A stretch of 64,000 nucleotides of DNA from Lepisosteus oculatus (GCF_040954835.1 NC_090697.1:3918501-3982500); one strand, 5' to 3'. Positions 1-11,993 are shown, counted from the stretch's first letter. Made by a program: numbers and translations. Notes: a model not told the origin generated them from the sequence alone.

Positions 1-422
1 TGGTAAATGATCAGATTTATGCAATAGTTTTATTTGAAAATGTGTTCCTTAAGAATAAATATTAGATTTTAATTTTATTTTTGAAAGGATTTTCCAAAAA
101 AGATATTTCCCAAAAATATATCCTAATTTAAAAAAAGTTAAAAAAAGGTTTCTTTAGAAAAAAATGCATTTCAGGAAAAACTTAAATTCTGATCTCTACA
201 AAATGTTCAAAGAATATTCATTATTATTATTTTTTTGAGAAGTGGAATCTGGATCAGGGGATCATGGGTTTTATATCCCTAGAGGGATGCTATTTTTGTA
301 CTCTTGAGCAAGTAACTTTATTCAAATTGCTCCAGTAAATACCCTTCTGTTTGAGTGGTCTTCATTGAAAATGAAAAATCTGTAAAGTGACTTATCTGGT
401 GAAATAAAGTTTTATATGTACA
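1..422. other. AT-rich intergenic DNA
   Basis: A- and T-rich sequence with no coding pattern, RNA gene or recognisable repeat. It lies upstream of the first receptor and could hold its promoter, but I cannot match it to the promoter modules of the other receptors. Confidence 0.5.
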
Positions 423-437
423 GTATGTAATACATGT

Positions 438-615
438 GGGGAGCTGCCTCAGCATGCGTAGGCTGTAAAGGAACAAGTAATAGGCTTATTCCAGGCTGGA
501 AAAAGAAGAGAGAAAACACAATGTTTCGGCTGTGGAGCCTTCTTCAGGTGTGAAGCAGAAACGTTGTGTTTTCTTTCTTCTCTTTTCAGAATGGAATAAA
601 CCTATTACTTGTTCC
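438..615. mobile_element. Fold-back Penelope-like tail element with 15-bp target duplication
   Basis: The left part (438-551) is the reverse complement of the Penelope-like 3' tail seen elsewhere here, starting GGGAGCTGC and running to CTTCTTCAGGTGTG. The right part (about 557-615) is the same tail in plus orientation, ending CCTATTACTTGTTCC. The two arms (about 470-526 and 557-615) can pair into a hairpin with a loop of roughly 30 bases. The insertion is flanked by a perfect direct repeat, GTATGTAATACATGT, at 423-437 and 616-630, so the inverted unit was inserted as one piece. Assignment to Penelope-like elements rests on the fragment at 37.1-37.6 kb, where a GIY-YIG-like coding end runs into this tail. 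Confidence 0.8.
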
Positions 616-878
616 GTATGTAATACATGTCTGAATAGAAAGGTATATAAAGTCATATAGTATAAGAAAAATGTGTTGCACATCAGTATATATACAGTAA
701 TGGGATATATGGATATTAAAGTTCTTTCTGTTAAGAACACCAGAAAGATGTTCCTTATTATGACATGCATAAAGTATAGACTGATATAAAGCTATCTATT
801 AAAAACCTCATGTGAGGAGTTTTATGAATGAAAATTAAGTTTGACACGCTTTTTTCAGGGATCACCACACCTGGAGAG

Positions 879-1934
879 ATGAGCTCCTCGGTCAGACAGA
901 ACTTCAATTTTACTGAAAATTCAAATATACACTTCTGTTTTGAATCCATTAGTGGCTCCTGTAGAAGGGTAACCAAACCAGTTACCTTACGGTTTGTACT
1001 GTACTTTATTATGGTGATAATTATACTGGCCACAGTGTGTGGAAACTTTGTGGTTATAATTTCAATTGCATACTTCAAACAGCTCCATACCAATACAAAT
1101 TACTTGATTCTCTCACTGGCAGTTTGTGACTTTCTGTTGGGAGTGATCACCATGCCTAACACAATGGTTTATGCTGTTGAAGGTTGCTGGTACCTGGGAA
1201 GTTTGTTTTGTCAAATTCACACGGCCACTGACATGATGCTCTCCACAGCTTCCATATTCCACTTGTGTTCCATCTCCATTGACCGTTACTTTGCTGTGTG
1301 TAACCCTCTGAGTTACAGAACCAAAATCACGTCTGGTGTCATACTTCTGATGATCATAATCAGTTGGGTAGTTTCGGGGTTATTTGGCTTTACAATGGTT
1401 TTCCTGAAGCTGAATATAAAAGGGATAGAGGATTTTTATCACAGATATATTGACTGTGTAGGGGGTTGTTTTATGTTTTTCAGTAAATTCTCTGGACCTC
1501 TGTCCACTTTGTTCTCATATTTTATTCCTGCATTTATCATGCTGGGAATTTACTTTAAAATATATTTAGTAGCCAGACATCAGGCCAGGTCTATCAAAGA
1601 TATAACACAGCAAATTCAAGATTCTAAAGAGAACAAGGTTGGAGTTTCAAGTCAGCAGGAGAGAAAAGCAGCAAAAACCTTAGGCATAGTAGTGGGAGTG
1701 TTTGTATTCCTCTGGACTCCTTTTTTTGTTTGTATCTTCTCTAATCCTATTCTTGAGTATTCAATGTCACCTATCCTGGTAGACACCACATTCTGGTTTG
1801 CTTATTTAAACTCCGCTTGTAACCCCATTATATATGCTTTTTTCTACACCTGGTTCAGAAAAGCAACAAGTGTTATTGTCACTGGTAAAATATTTGAAAA
1901 AGACTCCTGTTGGACTGAGTTGCTAGCAGAATAA
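879..1934 (+). CDS. taar1: Trace amine-associated receptor, TAAR1-like (gene 1)
   Basis: Seven-transmembrane class A GPCR of 351 aa, typical TAAR length. Visible landmarks: N-glycosylation site NFT (10-12), N-terminal Cys20/Cys28, GN in TM1 (55-56), Asp118 (3.32, amine anchor), DRY 135-137, ECL2 CVGGC 193-197, Ser209 at 5.42, Trp279 (6.48), Tyr309 (7.43), NPIIY 315-319. The ECL2/TM5 stretch GGCFMFFSKFSG and the tail KIFEKDS resemble TAAR1 of tetrapods more than the other receptors here, so TAAR1 is my best assignment. I start at ATG 879 because a 3' splice site (TTTTTTCAG) ends at 858. The upstream in-frame ATG at 828 would then be intronic. Odd points are MPNTMV instead of MPYSMV at the end of TM2 and FFYTWF instead of FFYPWF after TM7. 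A possible poly(A) signal lies at 2012. Expected at the plasma membrane, Gs/Golf-coupled by family knowledge. Confidence 0.93.
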   Translation: MSSSVRQNFNFTENSNIHFCFESISGSCRRVTKPVTLRFVLYFIMVIIILATVCGNFVVIISIAYFKQLHTNTNYLILSLAVCDFLLGVITMPNTMVYAVEGCWYLGSLFCQIHTATDMMLSTASIFHLCSISIDRYFAVCNPLSYRTKITSGVILLMIIISWVVSGLFGFTMVFLKLNIKGIEDFYHRYIDCVGGCFMFFSKFSGPLSTLFSYFIPAFIMLGIYFKIYLVARHQARSIKDITQQIQDSKENKVGVSSQQERKAAKTLGIVVGVFVFLWTPFFVCIFSNPILEYSMSPILVDTTFWFAYLNSACNPIIYAFFYTWFRKATSVIVTGKIFEKDSCWTELLAE

Positions 1935-3659
1935 ATTAACAAAGATAGCATTCCTTTGGACTTTGGAATTTTGTAAATTTGAAATTTGTAAAGGGTTTTT
2001 TGATACTTATGAATAAATGCATATTGAATATCACTAATTATTTTGTTATGAGCAAAGGCTTAGGCTTCCATCGCCTGTTACACTTATTGAGAATTTCATT
2101 CTAAACATATCTGAACAAAATGCAAAAGTAACAACAAAAATATTGTATCAGAGAATTGTAATTCAACACGATAGATACTTTATTGATCCCCTGAGGGAAA
2201 TTGCAGAAACCAAAGGCAAAGGAAATACTGTAACCTTTAAAAAATATATATTCTTATGTCTGTGAAAGAGTTAGCTAGTTATGCAACCTATTTAATTGAG
2301 AGATGTGTTATGACATTGCAGATACATATTACTTGATTTTCTATCTCTTTTATAGGTTGTGTTTCCAATGACTGCTACTAGATTTACTAGCTTTATTAGT
2401 CTTGAAAATGTTTGTCTAAAAAACAAATTTTGAGAATATGCATCTATGTGAATAATATTTTCCAAACAAAATTCTGAAATTGTTTCTGAAAGTGATGACA
2501 TTGTTTCAATGCTTTATTTGAAATATCAAAACATATTGTAACTTTCTCCACATTCCTTTCCACAACTAACAGAATGTCAATAAAAAAACATTTTTAAAAT
2601 ATTAAAATACTTTAAATTTTAATATTGTGTTGTTGTATTTCATGATTAAAATCTCTTTAATGTTTATAATGATTTTATTTCAGTTCACTATGTAAATATT
2701 CTATCAAGTATTCAGTCCCCTAAACAGGGAGTAATACTGGTCTTATATTAAAGGAACACTACTGAATGTATTGTTACATCTATTTTTTCTTATATTTTGT
2801 CTTTTAAACATTAAGAAAGGTAGACATGCATTCATTGTTAACATTGTTTTCAATGCTATAAAGGATTTTTAAGTATATCACATTACACATCATTTTGCAT
2901 TATTTTTCTGAATCTCTTAAAGGAAGTTTTCAGAAAAGTGACAGAAAATCATCTCTGAATTCACATATATATATATATTACTCCAGAAAATAGGGACTTC
3001 AAATGAAAAATGTTCTTAATCAATTTATAGGAATTAAAAAAACAAAAACAATATATTAAATATATATTAAAAATAATATTAAAATTATTTCACAGCATAT
3101 CATTTTTAAGAGAGTAATTGCGAAAAAGAACCATGTTCTGTGGAAGTAGGAATTATCTGTCTTTGACTGTCAGTCTCATTTCTAATCACAAGCTTAGTGA
3201 AAACTTAAATCATCATATTGCTCAGTACTAAAATGAGAAATTGACCAAAACCAAAGTGACCTTTTCACAATGTTAACTTTAAAGATGTAATTTACACATT
3301 ACACATTCAAAATGTATTAAATTTAAACATATTTATTTTTTATTTATTGGAGTCTCTTTTTAAAGAATGAGGTTATTTTTTTGCCAATAAAATTAAGATA
3401 AAATTGTTTATTTAGAGAGCTACATTACAGTGTATAAATTGAATATAAATGTAAATATAAATGAATTATGTTAGGTAATTTTCTGAATTCATTTATATGG
3501 TGCATCCCATCATTTGGTCTTATAGAAGTATTTGTAATTTTAGAAAGTGCTGTATTAGATTTAGTTGTGTATTAGAATTAATTCAAATAATACAAATATT
3601 AAATACACATAATAGTGTAACAATGCAGAAGTGGGAAGAGCCATAGTGAACACCGTTAA
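1935..3659. other. AT-rich intergenic DNA
   Basis: 3' flank of the first receptor, then A/T-rich DNA without coding signal. A candidate AATAAA is at 2012-2017. A short dispersed-repeat tail occurs at about 2168-2208 (separate entry) and a short TA run near 2966-2980. Nothing else recognised. Confidence 0.5.
2168..2208 (-). repeat. Short retroposon tail of fish type
   Basis: The string GATACTTTATTGATCCC followed by CTGAGGGAAATTGCAG matches, from memory, a very common 3' tail of fish non-LTR retroposons read on the minus strand. Only about 40 bp remains, so the family cannot be fixed. Confidence 0.45.
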
Positions 3660-4262
3660 AAGCTGATGCCCCATTTGAGGGGGCAGGGTAACTGGTGTGA
3701 GGTTAGCAAAAACCGAAAGAAAAGAAAAAACAAAAAGGAGAAAGAAGAAACACACAGCTTTGCACAGCGGCGTCCAGACTGGATCATCCCTATCTAACGG
3801 GGTCCAGTCTGGCAGAAAAAAGAAACAGCTTGGAACAGAGGGATCCAGTCTGGACTATTTAGCGGGGTCCAAACTGGAAGAAAAGGAGCGAAGTCAAAAA
3901 CAAAAGAAAACTCAAGCTGCCCCAGTGAATCATCACTGCGGGACAGGAGAGAAGAAAAAGAAAATAAAAAGAAGCAAAAAACGGGACTGTTGCTGAAGTG
4001 TTCAGGACCGGAGGCCTGCTTGCTCACCCCCTCAGGGATGTGCTAAAAGGCCTCCACAGCTGCAGCTCGTCCTCAATCAGCCAGGACAGCTGCGGTTGCT
4101 ACGGCAACACATCGGCCTTAATCCAGGGCTCCGCCTCCACTCTGAACACGCCCCCCGCGCTACGCAGCAATAGTAAAAATCCATCATCCTCTATAAGGCG
4201 ACTACAATAGTAATGTTATTCCACTGTTGTTTATCAGAAACATCCTGTGAATAAAGCCTGAT
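3660..4262. repeat. Isolated GC-richer block with internal repeats, class unknown
   Basis: About 600 bp much richer in G and C than its surroundings. It contains repeated GGTCCAGTCTGG-like units (about 3768-3880), lysine-biased low-complexity reading frames of no coding value, a GC-rich promoter-like stretch (about 4010-4165) and an AATAAA motif near 4250. A G-run (GAGGGGGCAGGG) precedes it. This mix resembles the non-coding end of an LTR element, but I see no matching pair of ends, so it stays unclassified. Confidence 0.4.
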
Positions 4263-5848
4263 TGCATCTCATTAATGATTTAATGGCATCTGACCATGAG
4301 ATACAGTAGTTGCAGGCCCAGAGCTTAAAATATGCATTATGTATGATTATTCTCTTTACATTTCTGGCAATTCTAGTTATTATTATAATTATTATTATTA
4401 TCCAAATGCATTCAGCAATTAAAAGAAGTCCTGTCCTGATACTATTTTAATCCCTTTGCAGCCCTAGTCATTTCAAAAACTTGCTTTTCTGTACGAAGCA
4501 TTGAACTGTGATTACATTTATCTTCTGACCTTTTTGCTTGAAATAGACCTACTCTAACATATCAGTTAATTAACTGGAGTGATACCATAACAGTTAAAAG
4601 TTATAACAACAGTAGCAATGTAAACTACTTTCAACCAGTCATACATAAGTAATTTAATGTTAATTTTGTATCTGTAGAATTTTGTAGAATATCTGTATTT
4701 AATATCCTTGTTTTTACTTCATGCACAGCTGACTGACAAGAAATTTATGGAAAGTTAATCATTTATGTGATACATTGCCATCTGCTGATAGAACATTGTA
4801 AGTTTCAATGCATCCTCTGCAACACCTTTGAATTACAGTTTACACCTTTTAATTTAAGAGAAATGTAGTACATGTAAGAATAAATATTAAAAACATTCCA
4901 TGTACTACTATGATTTATAGTTTTATGTTATATTTAATTTAAAATAGTTCTAAGTTAAATTTAATAAAAGTACATCTGAATATTAGAGATACCCTTTTTC
5001 TTTTATTTATTTGAGCACACTTTCTATTTTTAGATGTAAAAGACAATTATTTCCTGTAATGGAAATGAAGTCTAAATATTAGATCTAAGTATTACATTTA
5101 CATTTACAGTATTACATTTACAACCACTTCAACTAAGAGCAAGATTATAGACAGCCACAGCAGGACACATCAGTCAGTGATGCCTGACATTTGTTACACT
5201 CATTTCCACATTATCTAAAACCCCTAAGAAAGTTAAAAAAATAATCACAGGTTTAGTTATTTCATATTTGGGATTACTCATTGGTTAGTATATTGTACAT
5301 ATAGACACAGATACAACACGAGGCAGCACATCTGAAGTCGTTATCTGTTTTTAAAACAAAAACCACAAAAATAATTTATTTAGTTCTTTTATTGTTATTT
5401 ACGTGTGATGCAGTACTTATTTTGAAGTTATGTATTGCTAGGTTTTACCACAATTCCCAGCACAACATTACAGAAAGCAAAGTTATTGCAGAAAAGTATT
5501 TGCACATATAAGAAATCATACATCTATATTTGCACATGTATTAATTAGCTAGATTTTATGTGATATGAGAACTTAACACAATTTTCCAAGTGTAGTTATT
5601 CACAGAGTACACTTTTCATGAAGATATGTTATGTACTGTATACAGTTTGTCATTGGAGGAACTAGTTATTTTCACTACATTGTACTGTACTGTGTGTGCA
5701 CATTGAAAGTTACTGATGTGCCAGAGGAAGTTCTAGTAAAAACATACACTAAAGGCTGCCCCGTCTCCTATTGTTTTTTTTATGAAGTAATGTAAGTGAA
5801 CAAGCATAACACATATAATTGAAATAGTGGAAGACATTTCAGTAAGGA
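4263..5848. other. AT-rich intergenic DNA
   Basis: No coding pattern or RNA gene seen. It contains small ATT runs (about 4377-4401) and ATTACATTTACA-type short repeats near 5093-5120. Nothing else supported. Confidence 0.5.
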
Positions 5849-5955
5849 GCTGCGTCAACATGCGTAGGATGCAGAAGGGCAGATAAAGGTTCATTCCATG
5901 CTGAAAGGTAAAGAAGAAAACACATTTTGACTGTGTGGCCTTCTTAAGGTGTGTC
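5849..5955 (-). mobile_element. Penelope-like 3' tail fragment
   Basis: Degenerate copy of the tail family: GGAGCTGCGTCAACATGCG at its left end, then a purine-rich AAGAAGAAAACAC stretch and a CCTTCTTAAGGTGTG end. It is read on the minus strand. Divergence from the other copies suggests an older insertion. Confidence 0.65.
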
Positions 5956-6237
5956 ACCCCTGTTCTACTGAAGTAGTTTGCAGCCTTGGCAATGGCGTAA
6001 CTGTCCTGCCATATGTCAAGTGTGATGACACACTTCAGGGCTAAGATATCAGCCCATCCTAACTACTGTATATACTTAACAGCTGTGTGGACCTTTACTG
6101 GGAAAAGGTCAGTTTTTTACAGCTTTACCTGAACATTAGTATACAGCATTTAATATGTTTTCATTATTTCATTTATAGTTAAACCTGCAGAATGAATCTT
6201 AACACAGTCAGCCAAAGTTTAATTAGTTCAAGTAGGG

Positions 6238-6350
6238 AGCTGCGTCAGCATGTGTAGGCTGCAAAGGAACAGGTGACGGGTTTATTCCATGTTGAAAAGA
6301 AAAGAAAGGAAACACAGCATTTCAGCTGTGGAGCCTTCTTCAGGTGTGAC
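6238..6350 (-). mobile_element. Penelope-like 3' tail fragment
   Basis: GGAGCTGCGTCAGCATGTG start, then GTTTATTCCATG and a GTGGAGCCTTCTTCAGGTGTG end, on the minus strand. It is closer to the family consensus in this window than the copy 280 bp upstream. Confidence 0.7.
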
Positions 6351-6405
6351 GGGTTAAATGTTGTCTCTGTTCAGGTAAATAGTTCCTATGCTTGCTGTGT
6401 GCTCA

Positions 6406-6588
6406 TGTAACAGTTCTTGGGGTTTCCACCCCTGCCGCTCCTGCCCTGCCAGTTCATCCCTCACTGCGTGGGCTCGAACCTGGGTCTCCAGCGTCACGCA
6501 ACAGGGAACTTGCCGGCTGTGCTAAAGTAGAACTCCGCCAGTCTGGGCAGCTGAGATCCCTGTTATTAGCAGGGGCATATTTGTTACA
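6406..6588 (-). mobile_element. Solo-LTR-like element with tRNA-like segment
   Basis: Begins TGTAACAG and ends TTGTTACA, the TG...CA boundary of an LTR. On the minus strand it carries a tRNA-like stretch with an A-box-like TTTAGCACAGCCGG and a B-box-like CAGGTTCGAGCCC. It resembles the LTRs of the miniature elements at 13.1 and 36.1 kb, though diverged, so it is an old relative or solo LTR. No convincing target duplication is visible. Confidence 0.5.
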
Positions 6589-9024
6589 CTTGCATATGAT
6601 CATTACCATGTATGTTTACCATGTATGTTTACCATGATACACTTTGATAATAATTATTCTTTCAACCAATCAGATATCAATACTTTGCTGTGTGAACTAG
6701 GCCCATTTTGGAATACAGACAATATAGAATACAGCACTACCCATTCCACTGATCTGAGGGCTGCACTTGAAGTCAGCATGCTCTCAGTCTTGGGGGAATG
6801 TTCAGGAAGCAGAAGAATTACACCCCCAGGCTAAATCATCAAGTTTAGTCATACCTGTAAAAAATTCTGGCTTTGAGAAATTCTTCTCTGGCAGGTGTAT
6901 AGTATCTAACAATAATTCTATATAAACACAAAACAGGATGTCTTTGTCAAAAATATTCAGAAATCTGAGTTAAAAAAACCCAATTGTCATTATTTATTCA
7001 CAGTCTAATTAAGGATTTTTTGAACATTTTTGTTAAGCATAGTTAGAAATTATGGTGCAAGATAGACAATGCATTAAAGCAACCTGACATTTGGTAAATC
7101 AATCATGTTTTCACAATAATATTAAGATTCTTGCAACATTTAATATTTTTTTAAGGCCTGTGCTCTGTCCACGAGATAAATAGAAGAAAATCTCTGTTTA
7201 AAGAACCCTTTTACAGTATAAACTCTATGTTGCATAATTTAAGTAAACTAGTAAATTATTTTAAATGATGACAGTTATCTTGCATCATTAAATCAACTAT
7301 GGTTATTATTTTTAATAACGAAAGGGCAATGTTCATATTCTAGCATCATCTACATTGTTGTGCTTTTACCATGTTTTGTTAAATATAAATTAAAATATAA
7401 TTACTACATTTTTATAATTATTAATATAATTATAATTAACATTAAATTATTTTGTATTTTTTTACATAAACTAGATTAACAGATATAGTTTTGTTTAAGG
7501 AATAAATGAAAAGAACAATTTTAGACTTTATATAATTGTTATTACACTGAATTAACCATTCTAAGACTTCAACACAAAATTATATCACGATGACTCAAAC
7601 TATGCACAATGATTTTTATATGTATTGCAATTTACACAAAATTCAGTTAAAATATATATTTGTTGTGTGAACTGCTGGGTTTATAATAAACATAGCAATC
7701 ACAAAGCGATGCATTAATTTAATGTTAAATGCATTATAGAGAGGATTGATTGTTCATGGATTTTCACATGCAATGTCTAACTACTGTAGTTCTGTTTGAG
7801 GCATCTGTACACAAAAATATTTCTTATTATTCCAACATCTTCTTGTCAGGTCTTTGTCAGGACCTTTAGAGACTTGTTATACACAACAGGTTTCTCAAAC
7901 AGCATCTACCTTCTGAACCAAGCCCAGAGGAAAGAGGCATTACATCATTTGGCATGTTTGTGTTTTTTGACACGTCTGATTAGCATGAAGCCAGTGAGAG
8001 TTAAAGCAGACAAATGAGCACAGGTGTTAATAGTGCCCTCTGGTCAAACATTACGTGTGCTTGGCAGCAGTAAACAGCATGATTATGAAGGTGTGTGAGC
8101 AGCTGTCTCTCCACATTAATGATGCAAAATCCCTTAGATATTTATTGATGAGTTGTTGGAAAACAGTAAATGGTGTTCCACAAAAACAAATAGGGCACAA
8201 AGGAATACTCAGTTAACAAACTGCACCTATTAATATTATAATCAGGCTGATGGTTTTACAGTGCAACCATAAAACATGAAATATTATTTGAACTAGAATT
8301 TATCTTTAAAAGAATAAAAGACAATATACCAGTTGTCATTCCTTTAGTTGAAAGTTCCAATTTGAAAATAATTTACTAACAGCACATCTGTATGGAATAC
8401 AGACTTTTTTCTTTAAATGTGTTGCACATGTCAGAAATTGTCTGTGAAATACTGTACATGACTTAAAAGGGAACTGATACAAAACAGACCTTTTCATATA
8501 GACTGACGCTGTCCAGAAGCACAGTGAATTATAAGCAATACACTATCAAATAATACCAGTACAATTGTTATTCTGTTTGCAAATTTTTCTGTCCTCTCAC
8601 CCTGCTCTCTGTATTATATGAGCTATTTATTACAATTTCATTTGCATCTGAATCACATCCTGTGCTTGTACAGTATGTGTTAAGGGATGTCAGTGAACAC
8701 CTACACTTTGGAGAATGGGTGTGTAAAATTAGACTATTGTAATATCTAGAAAAATGGATGTATGGTTTGTAACATCATAGCAGATAGCATGCAATTTTAC
8801 AGTTTTAAATATTTTCTCAGAAAACATTAACCAATTTTTCTGACAGTACCTTAACTCGATATAGCCTAGTCTTATACTGAAAATCGACTTTAAATTTGCT
8901 TTGCAAATCTTAAGTAATAAAACTACACAACCACTTAAATATATTTTAAATATCTTCTACTAAAAAATCCTAATGAAAGTTACAGGGGTGCAAATGTATT
9001 ATTTTTATTGCTATCGCTATTGTT
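6589..9024. other. AT-rich intergenic DNA
   Basis: Long A/T-rich stretch with short random reading frames only. No receptor remnant, RNA gene or named repeat recognised. Confidence 0.45.
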
Positions 9025-9300
9025 ATAATCTCAGCAAGCTATGGGCACAAGGCAGGTTACACCCTGGTTAGCCATGCACACACTCAAATCAGGCCCAGTT
9101 TTCCCAGAAGTCAAGTGCATGGAGTGCATGGAGGAAACCCATGCTATCATGGAGAAAACATTCAAACTCCAAGCAGACAGCATTTCAGGTCCAAAATTGA
9201 ACCCAAAGCCCAGTGTTGCTGAGTGCGCCTGCCTCGAGACGCATCCCTGCATGCACCACTGCACCACACAGCTCAGGATCTGTTGAGTGCTGCTCACAGG
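9025..9300. repeat. Dispersed fish repeat, degenerate
   Basis: The order of segments (GGAGGAAACCCATGC, then ACATTCAAACTCCAAGCAGA, then ATTGAACCCAAAGCCC and a CACCACTGCACCAC end) matches a widespread fish repeat with the layout GAGGAAACCC / CATGCAAACTCC / TGCGCCACC. The match is from memory and diverged. The small open frames across it are incidental. Confidence 0.5.
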
Positions 9301-10965
9301 CCGGATGCACGTGGAAGGCAGGATGGGAGGATAACTCAGTTATCATCATCATCATTATTATTATTATTACTGTTTTCTTTCACTTACTTCACTAGATATT
9401 CTAGATACAGTATGTCAAGAGCTAGTTTGATTAAATCAGGCAGGATTTAGATGATTGTATTTTAGGATTTGAAGCCACAATTTAACCAATAGTTAGAATT
9501 CAGAAATCACAATCAGATCATTTTAGATTCATGTCATATTTACTGATTGTTAATGTATTTTTGAAAAAACATATTTTTACCATTTTCCTTCAGTCACCCA
9601 TATTATATAAATGTATTTCCTGATGTTTAACCAGCAGTAGATCAGCATCATGCCAAAGGTCATGCCTTTTACTGTACAGTACTGTATATACAGTACACAT
9701 AACACTGTTATTCTCTCCACTTCTGCACGTAATTTAGGCTTACAAAAACAATGAACTGTTTATACAATGAATTATGTATGATAAAAAATACTGCCTAGAA
9801 TAATACCTTGTTTGGAGAAAGACCAAAATGTCTTAGGTTTCAGTAGCTGGACAGAATGCTAATACACTATATACTGTATAGCTACAGCATGTACTGGACA
9901 GTTACAACCATATGGGACAAATGTGAATGAAACTGTGCTGCAGCTATAATCCCTGCACTAACACAGGGGGAACAAGCGGTATGAACTGCCTCTTCCCAAT
10001 GCCTAATATCAAGGTGATGATAATCTGATACACTGTAAATTCCAGACTCTATAAAGTTCTTTATAAGATAATTAGCAATAACACTGAAATCTTCCTGGAA
10101 CCTGGCATGTCTCAGGGGGATGGATATCTGTTCTGGGGCTTACTGAGGATATCCTGGCCAACTAGTCTAACACTGGTCATGTTCAGCCAGTGCTGCTCTG
10201 CTGCTTGGGAAATGCCAATTACAGTCGTCTAATGATATACAGTAACACAGGCTTGAGCTGTTTACAGTCTACAGTCTACATCCAGTCTACAGGCCCTGAG
10301 AAAATGTGTTTAATTGTGTTTCAGGCTCAGGAATTTCTCAGGCAGCACCACACACTTTACATAGCATCACCTGGGTAGATATAATGTTAGTAGGCCAGAG
10401 GTCTGGTGGTTTTCCAGCTAAAATGGACCTGTGAGATTTGCCACTTTGAGGTTCTTTAAAAATAACTAAAAAATAACTCTATTGCTGTTAGGTGCAAGTA
10501 GCCTGGCAGTGTTGTCAGAGAGAGATTTCCCACTTGTGCAATTTGTGCTATCTCTTCTGTCATATGCTACCATACCTGTATCTTCCAGTTCCTTGGTGCC
10601 TGCATGCTTCCCGTAATGCAAGTGAGATGTGTGCTAATAGATGGATACTGAAGAGCTTGGAGTGTGTCAACTCACAGATGGCTCCTTTTTCCATATGTGC
10701 AAGTTTGACTTAATAGCCTAAATTAGTTAAATAGTTGGAAGACCAAAAACTTTCCAACTTTGTCTTGTAAGACCAGAAAACCGTTTGCAACATGTTTGCA
10801 GTATCATTTAGAGGCTTTGCTGCAAACCCCATGTAAGATTTTTTTTCAGTTCCATGCAGCCACCCTTTCTGGAATGACAAGATATTGATGATCCTTGGAC
10901 ATTTTTTTCTCATCTCAGCCACTGAACTCTGTAATACTGAATAAGGCTCCATAGCCGAGACATAG
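9301..10965. other. Intergenic DNA with a trinucleotide run
   Basis: Contains a TCA/TTA trinucleotide run at about 9340-9369 and otherwise unremarkable DNA. The part around 10.0-10.7 kb is slightly less AT-rich, but no family or gene is recognised. Confidence 0.45.
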
Positions 10966-10966
10966 T

Positions 10967-11040
10967 TTCTTTTCTTTTCAGCATGGAATGAACCTTTACC
11001 TGTTTGTTTGCGGCATATGCCTGTTAACTCAGCTCCCTAC
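10967..11040 (+). mobile_element. Penelope-like 3' tail fragment
   Basis: Plus-strand tail: CTTTTCAGCATGGAATGAACC followed by a diverged ACCTGTTTGTTTGC segment and CAGCTCCCTACTCGAACC at the end. Short and diverged. Confidence 0.6.
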
Positions 11041-11269
11041 TCGAACCACTTTCCTCCCTGCCTATCTGCTCTATTTGGAGGAACAGTATGATCTAAGCAG
11101 TGTATGGATGATGTCCGCTTCTTAATAATCAAGTTCACTATGCTGAATAAGATAGCAAGGGTCTATATTGGTGTTCATGGTTGAATCTTTGCTAAAAACA
11201 TAACTATCCCATGAGAGACCTTACAGAGATATTTGTATTTATTCTGAAATCATGTCAACCCATTTTTTT

Positions 11270-11600
11270 GAATACAGACAGGCCACCCCACTAATTGTGT
11301 GGGCCCTTATTCTTTGCACCATCACGCATGGTGGTGACTGCATTATTTTACGGGATGACTTCTCACCAACAAGAACTACAAGGATTAACAGGAGAATGGA
11401 TGGGAAACAAGCAGATCCTGGAAGAAAACCTGTTTCAGTGTGTTAAAAACCTAAAACCTAAAAACTCACCCTTCAGCAAGACAATGAGCCAAAGTACTGT
11501 ACAAGGCCAAGGCTATACCAGAGTGGTTTAAGAATAAGAAAGTGGCCCAGTCAAACTAATTATAATCAGACTGAAAATCTGAATTTAGACTTGAATATTT
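11270..11600 (+). mobile_element. Tc1/mariner transposase relic (Tc1 type)
   Basis: Shifting plus-strand frames spell Tc1-transposase-like segments in the correct order: THGGDCIILRDDFS (compare KHGGGSIMLWGCFS of Tc1), then ILEENLFQCVKNLK, then a diverged DNEPKY and RIRKWPSQT (compare DNDPKHTA and EWPSQSPDLNP). Only the C-terminal half of the catalytic domain is represented and it is broken by frameshifts, so it is inactive. No terminal inverted repeats found nearby. Confidence 0.7.
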
Positions 11601-11993
11601 CTGTCCATCAGTAATCCCCAATCAACAAGACAGTACAAAGACAAATAAATAAAAAGTGAATCATCCCAGTTTGAAGCTAGTTTGTGTGTCTCTTCCTCTT
11701 TCTGTTTTGCACGCACCGGAGGAAAAGGAGCACATTTTTTTATACAGAGGACAGTGCAAAGCACAGTGGTCAGATATCAGAATCATAAAAAACGAAAGCT
11801 GCATCCTCGACCATGGTCGATAACTTAGACATCTTTGGAAGAGGGTGAATACTTTTGCAAGTATTAAATATCTTCAAGAACATGAAGAACATCTCATTTA
11901 TTTCATATCGACTTTAAGGCCTGATTTATATTAATAATAATAATAATAATATTATATTATATTATTATTTATATTAGGCACTTGTTAGATATT
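11601..11993. other. Intergenic DNA with a TAA run
   Basis: No gene seen. A TAA/TTA microsatellite lies at about 11931-11972, just before the fold-back element that follows. Confidence 0.5.

Noticed and set aside
828-878. Upstream in-frame ATG at 828 as the start of the TAAR1-like gene
   Set aside because: A strong 3' splice site ends at 858, so this ATG would lie in the intron. The ATG at 879 gives the usual TAAR N-terminus length.
3697-3996. Lysine-rich 99-codon frame as a gene
   Set aside because: Low-complexity purine-rich DNA with repeats. No domain or conserved context.
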